Assembly: GCA_937872685.1 (NCBI GenBank)
Contig: CALMTS010000437.1
Coordinates: 42,289 to 106,288 of the forward strand
Origin: an uncultured Desulfomicrobium sp.
GTDB taxonomy: Bacteria > Desulfobacterota > Desulfovibrionia > Desulfovibrionales > Desulfomicrobiaceae
Length of the DNA: 64,000 bases
Direction of reading: 5' to 3'
Under the pieces are notes generated by a model. The model saw only the letters and a program-made list of their open reading frames with translations. It had not been told where the DNA came from and ran no database searches. The position numbers and the translations under genes were made by a program. How positions within the stretch are numbered: the first letter of the stretch is position 1; every line of letters begins with the position of its first letter. Below, piece by piece: positions 59,138 to 64,000 of this stretch.

Positions 59138-59914
59138 CTAGTCTTTGAGGACGACCTTGTCCAGGAAGACCACGGCGCCGACCAGGGCCGCTGCGAAAAG
59201 AATGATCATCATGAAACCGGAACCGCCGCCGGATCCTTCCTCTGCATGAACCGCGGCCGCAGGGGCCTCGTGTCCGGCCTCGGCGGGCTCGGCGTGGGTT
59301 TCGGCCGCCTCCGCCGCGGCTTCCGGGGCATGGCCTTCGGCCGGAGCGGCATGGGCTTCGGCCTGTTCCGTCTCGGCCGGGGCCGCTTCGGCTTTATCCT
59401 CGGCCGGGGCTGCGGCGGCAGGCGCACCCAGAAGGTAACGGCCGACCATGACCTGCTGCTCGGGATGGGCGCCAAGCATCTTCACTGCGCCGGTTTCGGC
59501 ATCGAGCAGAGCGCCCTGGACCGCGACCTGGCCCTTGAGCACGGCGTGAATGAGATCGGGGGACGCAAGCAGGGTGTTGGCATAAACGGCCCACATGGTC
59601 GCTTCATCCAGGCCGAGGATGATGATCACGGGCGCCTTGATGTCCTTGGCTGCCACGGCAAGACCGGCCTCGGGGCCAAAGGGCGCTCGGACCGTGGCGA
59701 GTTGGTCGGCGGACAGCCCGAACAGGGCGGCGGGTTCGCGGGCGATGGTTTCGTCAGCGACGACGACGGCCAGGGGCGCGGCTTCGAGACTCTGTTCCAG
59801 GACGTACTTGGCATTGCCGAGGTCCAGGGTCTTGAGCACCGTCTCGGGAGCCGAGGCCAGGGCGGAGCCGGCAAAGGCGCACAGCAGCACCGCCAGGGAG
59901 ATGACTTTTTTCAT
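59138..59914 (-). CDS. Secreted, C-terminally anchored protein; apparent degenerate beta-carbonic anhydrase paralogue lacking zinc ligands
   Basis: Signal peptide; alignable segment APLAVVVADETIAREP...APVIIILGLDEATMWAV; Ala/Glu/His linker; GSGGGSGFMMIILFAAALVGAVVFLDK tail. Confidence 0.65.
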   Translation of the reverse strand: MKKVISLAVLLCAFAGSALASAPETVLKTLDLGNAKYVLEQSLEAAPLAVVVADETIAREPAALFGLSADQLATVRAPFGPEAGLAVAAKDIKAPVIIILGLDEATMWAVYANTLLASPDLIHAVLKGQVAVQGALLDAETGAVKMLGAHPEQQVMVGRYLLGAPAAAAPAEDKAEAAPAETEQAEAHAAPAEGHAPEAAAEAAETHAEPAEAGHEAPAAAVHAEEGSGGGSGFMMIILFAAALVGAVVFLDKVVLKD

Positions 59915-59948
59915 GTTCCGTTTCCTTAGGGTATGAAGTTTGCGATTG

Positions 59949-60155
59949 TCAGGTTTCCGGCTCGGGCTCCGGTTCGTGCCCGCAGCAGAGCCCCTGTTTG
60001 TATGCCTCGATTGCGTCCTTGTGATGGGCGGCCAGAACATCTCCCCCGCAGTACCTGCAGGAGATGCGCGCCGTGGCTCACCGCCCCGTGATGCTCGCCG
60101 GCTTCCCGCACAGGGGGCAGGGAATGCCGTCGTCTTCAGGAACAACACCCATCAT
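59949..60155 (-). CDS. Small CxxC/CxxC protein with in-frame UGA at 60078-60080 (candidate selenoprotein, or zinc-ribbon gene with a nonsense codon)
   Basis: MMGVVPEDDGIPCPLCGKPASITGR[UGA]ATARISCRYCGGDVLAAHHKDAIEAYKQGLCCGHEPEPEPET; ATGA overlap with upstream gene. Confidence 0.6.
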
Positions 60156-61000
60156 TTTTCCAGTTGCTGAATGCCTTCCACCACCCAGTGGCTGCTTCCG
60201 CCCGTCTCGTAACGGCTGAAATGCCATGCCTCACGGACCTGTTCGGCCGGGGCCGCGGGGGAGTCCTCGCGCAGCATGGTGTCGAAGAGCACGGTGGCGA
60301 CGGTTTGGTTGCCCAGGGTCTTGACCTCGAGCAGCCGTGCTTCCAGGAGCAGGATCTCGGTCTTTCCCGGACCCGGGTCTGCCGCTGCCTGGGCCTGTAC
60401 CTCGGCGAAAACTTCGGGCGAGGTGAACTGCCGCAAGTCTTCAAGGTCTCTTGCGTCCCAGGAAGCCTGCATGCGGGTGTAGGCGGCCTTGGCTCCGTCC
60501 AGGAACTCCTTGGAGTCGAATCCGGGGGGGATGTTGTCCGTGGTCGCGGAGGTCCGGTTTTCAGTGGACCGCAGATTCTGCCAGGCGTCCTGGTGCAGGT
60601 CGTGGACCCGTGGCCCTCCCGCTGGTTGCGGGGTTTCCTGCCGGCTGCGCAGAAAGCGCATCAGCAGGAACAGTCCTCCGCCGATCAGCAGGATGTCGAT
60701 GAACGAAATCCCGGAAAACGGCCCGCCGAAAAAGAGGGAGCCCAGGAGCCCGCCCATGAGCATGCCTCCCAGGAGCCCGCCGAACATGCCCCGTCCGCGC
60801 ATGGGGCTCGTTCCGGGAGCGGCTTGCTGCGATGGCGAGGACATGGGCGCCGTGGGTTTCTGAAAACTTCTCGAATAGGAAGGCCTGCTGCCGAACGAGC
60901 CCCCTCCGCCGAGGCGCCGCGCATCCGCGACGTCGGGCATGGTCATGAGGATCAGGCCGATGCCGAGAATGACTGTAACCAGGCTTGAGAATTTTATCAC
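60152..61000 (-). CDS. Tim44-like domain protein
   Basis: Signal/TM N-term, Gly-rich segment, Tim44-like C-term (SPEVFAEVQAQ...HWVVEGIQQLEK). Confidence 0.85.
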   Translation of the reverse strand: MIKFSSLVTVILGIGLILMTMPDVADARRLGGGGSFGSRPSYSRSFQKPTAPMSSPSQQAAPGTSPMRGRGMFGGLLGGMLMGGLLGSLFFGGPFSGISFIDILLIGGGLFLLMRFLRSRQETPQPAGGPRVHDLHQDAWQNLRSTENRTSATTDNIPPGFDSKEFLDGAKAAYTRMQASWDARDLEDLRQFTSPEVFAEVQAQAAADPGPGKTEILLLEARLLEVKTLGNQTVATVLFDTMLREDSPAAPAEQVREAWHFSRYETGGSSHWVVEGIQQLEK

Positions 61001-61147
61001 AATTCCTCCTTCATAAGCTTTGCCCCGTAACCGATTGATGACCGGTTTGGAAAACGGAATTATCGATGTACGCTATCGGGGATTATAATGGCAAAACGCC
61101 AAAGGGGAAGACCTGGGCATTCCTCAGATCCGGTTGGTAAAAAAAAA

Positions 61148-61174
61148 GGCAGGAGCGAAATTTTCGCACCTGCC
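61148..61174 (-). terminator. Terminator of SRP RNA
   Basis: GGCAGGTGCGAAAATTTCGCTCCTGCCTTTTTTTT. Confidence 0.85.
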
Positions 61175-61177
61175 AGG

Positions 61178-61260
61178 GAAGCCGGGTACCCGGAAACAAC
61201 TGTTACCGCTGCTTCCTTTCGGACCTGACGGGGTTGGCAGCGTTTCCGCCACCCGGCTTC
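61178..61260 (-). ncRNA. ffs: Signal recognition particle 4.5S RNA (small type)
   Basis: Core GTCAGGTCCGAAAGGAAGCAGCGGTAACAG with flanking complementary arms GAAGCCGGG...CCCGGCTTC. Confidence 0.95.
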
Positions 61261-61275
61261 GCTCATTTTTCAAAA

Positions 61276-61367
61276 TGGCGGAGAGGAGAGGATTCGAACC
61301 TCCGGTACCCGTTAAGGTACACACACTTTCCAGGCGTGCGCCTTAAGCCAGACTCGGCCACCTCTCC
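61276..61367 (-). tRNA. tRNA-Ser(GGA), CCA encoded
   Basis: GGAGAGGTGGCCGAGTCTGGCTTAAGGCGCACGCCTGGAAAGTGTG... long variable arm, GTTCGAATCC. Confidence 0.95.
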
Positions 61368-61533
61368 GCGTTCGGGAAAAACGTCTCTATGTCAGACCTA
61401 TTTCTTTGGCAAGAGGAAAATTGCCTGAAATTGCATTTGGTCCTGCCTGAAATTCAGGTGCGCCTCCGGCGATGCCCTTGCTGCATTCGCGTGGCGGCCC
61501 CCTTTGGTCGCTGTCCGGCAGGAATGGGTGCTC

Positions 61534-62985
61534 CTATTTTTCGAAGGAGAGCACAATCCAGTCTTTGAGGTCGTGTACGGAAGGCGATACCTCGTGCGAC
61601 CGGAAAACGTCTTCGACAAGGGCCTTGTCTTTCATCCTCGCCACCAGGCGATACCTCCCGGAGGCGTTGTCAAGGAACGTATCCAGGGCGTCCGCGCGTT
61701 TTCCGCCCTCAGGGCCGAGCCATGCCACTTTTCCGTCGGCGTAAAACTGCAGCCCATAGGCTTTTTCCTTCACGAGGGCCACGATCTGTCCGCTGCCTGC
61801 GTCGGTCACGCCTGCATGGAGCTGACGCATGTTCTGGTGCATGGGCACGATGCCGAGGATGGCCCGCGCACCGGCCGTGACCAGGATCGCGCCGGCGAAG
61901 ATCGCTGCGGCCGTTCGCAGTCTGAGCTTTTCGCGGTGTTGGGCCAGGCCATGGGCGATAAACAGCGTCAGCGGGATGGACAGGGGCAGGACATAGAGGG
62001 GCAGGCGGCTTTTGGCCACGCAGAAAACGATGAGGGGCAGCCCTGCCCACAGTCCGAGAAAGCTGCGCAGTTCGCGGGGCAGGGCGAGCCACGCTTTTTT
62101 GGGGGACTGCGCCAGCCACGCCCAATGAATCTGGCCCAGGAACAGGACCGGGCCGTATATGACCAGCGGCTTGTACCATTGCGGGTTGCGGTTGAAGGCG
62201 TCGGTGGCCACGCGGCCGACGAACTCTTCCCTGACATAGTAGGAAAGCAGGTCCGGGTGCTTCCAAATGATGAAGCCGAACCAGCCCAGTCCCAGCAGGG
62301 CAAACAGTGCGAGCCCGCCGGGATGGAAAAGCCGGCCGTCGCGAAAACGCCAGACGTGCCAGGGGATGATGGCGAGCAGTGGAAGCAGGCCAGGAGGCCC
62401 CTTGGTCAGGAATGCCAGTCCGAAAACGGCCCACATGACTGCCAGCAGCGTGCGTGAGGTGCGGGGAGAGTTGGCCCAAAGCAGGTAGCAGGCCACGGCA
62501 AGTGTTTCCCAGAACGTCAGGAGCATGTCCGTGCTGAGGAAGGTGCCGCCCAGCACTGGCAGGACGGACGTTGCGTAGACCGCGAGCGCGGCCATGCCGG
62601 CAAGTTGTCCCCAAAGCCGCCAGGCCAGCCAGGCGGTCAGCAGGCCCGTACAGACGAAGGCGACAGCATTCCCCATCCGGGCGCCGGGCTCGCTTGCGCC
62701 CGCCAGGACCATCCCTGCCGCCATGGACCAGTAGGCCATGGGCGGTTTGGTCCAGTGGGGAGTGTAATCGAGGCTCGGTTCCAGGAAATTGCCGGTTTCG
62801 AGCATTTCCCTGGCGCATTCGGCGTAGCGGCCTTCGGTCGTTTCCAACAGGCCGCGGTTCATGTTGCCTGCAAAGGAAACCAGGAAAAGGCCGGTCAACA
62901 CTGCCGCCCACATCAGGTTGCGGTGGCGCTGCCAGCACTCATCAACGGTGAGGCCGTCCAAAGCGCGCCATGTCTGTTTCAGCAT
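61534..62985 (-). CDS. ArnT-like glycosyltransferase (GT family 39/83)
   Basis: LLETTEGRYAECAREMLETGNFLEPSLDYTPHWTKPPMAYW; multi-TM. Confidence 0.88.
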   Translation of the reverse strand: MLKQTWRALDGLTVDECWQRHRNLMWAAVLTGLFLVSFAGNMNRGLLETTEGRYAECAREMLETGNFLEPSLDYTPHWTKPPMAYWSMAAGMVLAGASEPGARMGNAVAFVCTGLLTAWLAWRLWGQLAGMAALAVYATSVLPVLGGTFLSTDMLLTFWETLAVACYLLWANSPRTSRTLLAVMWAVFGLAFLTKGPPGLLPLLAIIPWHVWRFRDGRLFHPGGLALFALLGLGWFGFIIWKHPDLLSYYVREEFVGRVATDAFNRNPQWYKPLVIYGPVLFLGQIHWAWLAQSPKKAWLALPRELRSFLGLWAGLPLIVFCVAKSRLPLYVLPLSIPLTLFIAHGLAQHREKLRLRTAAAIFAGAILVTAGARAILGIVPMHQNMRQLHAGVTDAGSGQIVALVKEKAYGLQFYADGKVAWLGPEGGKRADALDTFLDNASGRYRLVARMKDKALVEDVFRSHEVSPSVHDLKDWIVLSFEK

Positions 62986-63161
62986 GTTTTTCTCTCGGCA
63001 ATTGCGAATACGTATTGAGCCGTTTTGCCTAATTCAGTGGTCGAGTGGAATCCCGGAGCGCCGGGCCGGCCACTCTCTAGCCTGATTTTCGCCCGTTTGG
63101 CCCTCATGCGCCGAGACGGCCTCAGTGTAAATGGGTTTGTCGGAGTGTGACAGGGCGAAGC

Positions 63162-63593
63162 TTAGAGATGCTGCCTGACCCAGGCCTGGATCTGCCCCGC
63201 GGGCATGGCGCCCGCCGAACGCGCGGTCTCCCGGCCATGCCGGAAGAGCACAAGGCTCGGCACGGACTGGATGGAAAAGCGTGACGGGACAAGCCGGTTC
63301 GCTTCGGTGTCCATCTTGGCCAGGACGACCTGGCCCTGCAAGCCTGCCGCGGCCTGGGCGAAGGCCGGGCCCATCATCTTGCAGGGGCCGCACCAGGGAG
63401 CCCAGAAATCGACGAGCACGGGCAGGCCGGAGCGGGAAACGAAGCGCTCGAAAGTCTGGTCCGTGAGGTCGATGGGGTGCGCGGGCAGAAGGGGCGTGGC
63501 GCATTTGGCGCAGACCGGTGTCTGGCGGATGCGCTCGGGGAGGACGGCGTTGACGGCCTGACAGTTCGGGCAGACGGCGTGTATTTTTTCCAT
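63162..63593 (-). CDS. trxC: Thioredoxin TrxC-type with N-terminal zinc ribbon
   Basis: CPNCQAVN...CAKC; VDFWAPWCGPCKMMGPAF. Confidence 0.93.
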   Translation of the reverse strand: MEKIHAVCPNCQAVNAVLPERIRQTPVCAKCATPLLPAHPIDLTDQTFERFVSRSGLPVLVDFWAPWCGPCKMMGPAFAQAAAGLQGQVVLAKMDTEANRLVPSRFSIQSVPSLVLFRHGRETARSAGAMPAGQIQAWVRQHL

Positions 63594-63724
63594 GAGGTTG
63601 GCCTCCGGTTTGAGATGTGGCGGAACTTTCAGGGGATAACCATCTTTGTGATGGGGGCAAGGCTGGAGAGGAAAATGATGGGGATGGAGGGAGAGGGACG
63701 GTCAGGGAGTGGTGAGCGGAAGGC

Positions 63725-63769
63725 GGCCCGTTGCCGGTGCGGTCCAGCGAACCGCACCGGCAACGGGCC
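63725..63769. repeat. Perfect 19-bp inverted repeat, 7-nt loop
   Basis: GGCCCGTTGCCGGTGCGGT-CCAGCGA-ACCGCACCGGCAACGGGCC. Confidence 0.92.
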
Positions 63770-63900
63770 TTGAGGCTTTGATGGGATGGTGTTGTCGGGC
63801 GTTGGAGTGTGAAAGGCGGGAAGACATCTTCGCGGATGCCGGCCAGAAACCTATTGGTCAGAGCGTGGGCTCCGACCGTCCCTCATGGGGATTCGGCAAC

Positions 63901-63926
63901 AAAAAACCCCTTCGCGGGAAGGGGTT
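63901..63926 (-). terminator. Terminator downstream of fabI
   Basis: Minus strand AACCCCTTCCCGCGAAGGGGTTTTTT. Confidence 0.8.
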
Positions 63927-63948
63927 GGTGCCGGACGCGGGGGAGGGC

Positions 63949-64000
63949 TCAGATGCCCATGATGTTGTAGCCCGAGTCCACGTAGATGACCTCGCCGGTG
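63949..64000 (-). CDS. fabI: Enoyl-ACP reductase FabI, C-terminal fragment (window edge)
   Basis: TGEVIYVDSGYNIMGI*. Confidence 0.8.
   Translation of the reverse strand, partial: TGEVIYVDSGYNIMGI

Overview
This is a gene-dense, high-GC chromosomal window. Its gene content and order (flgF-flgG-flgA-flgH-flgI-flgJ-flgN-flgK-flgL-csrA-fliW, sigma-54 logic, DRTGG/ADP-forming ACS pair) look like a Desulfovibrio/Desulfomicrobium-type sulfate reducer. I see no prophage, IS element or CRISPR array. Main blocks: a CitAB-type two-component system; a DUF2177/DUF1295/FAD-oxidoreductase/DUF1365-CFA-synthase lipid cluster; two flagellar blocks (fliK-flgD-flgE, flaG, flagellin; then flgF to fliW, plus flgM); rnc; an ADP-forming acyl-CoA synthetase; citramalate synthase; lpxB with a sigma-54 regulator; pnp-rpsO-truB-nrnA-rbfA-infB-rnpM-nusA-rimP; nadK to gatB; peptidases; and a carbonic-anhydrase region. 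RNA genes are tRNA-Gly(CCC), tRNA-Ser(GGA) and 4.5S SRP RNA. Best leads: (1) an Ile-rich leader peptide, antiterminator and terminator upstream of cimA, i.e. a candidate isoleucine attenuator; (2) a small Cys-rich ORF with one in-frame UGA followed at SECIS-like distance by a hairpin, a candidate selenoprotein; (3) a membrane-anchored beta-carbonic anhydrase beside a paralogue that has lost all zinc ligands, both with Ala/Glu/His-rich linkers and matching C-terminal anchors; (4) a long near-perfect hairpin in the pnp leader; (5) sigma-28 and sigma-54 promoters dividing the flagellar genes. All calls were made by eye; no searches or folding programs were run.
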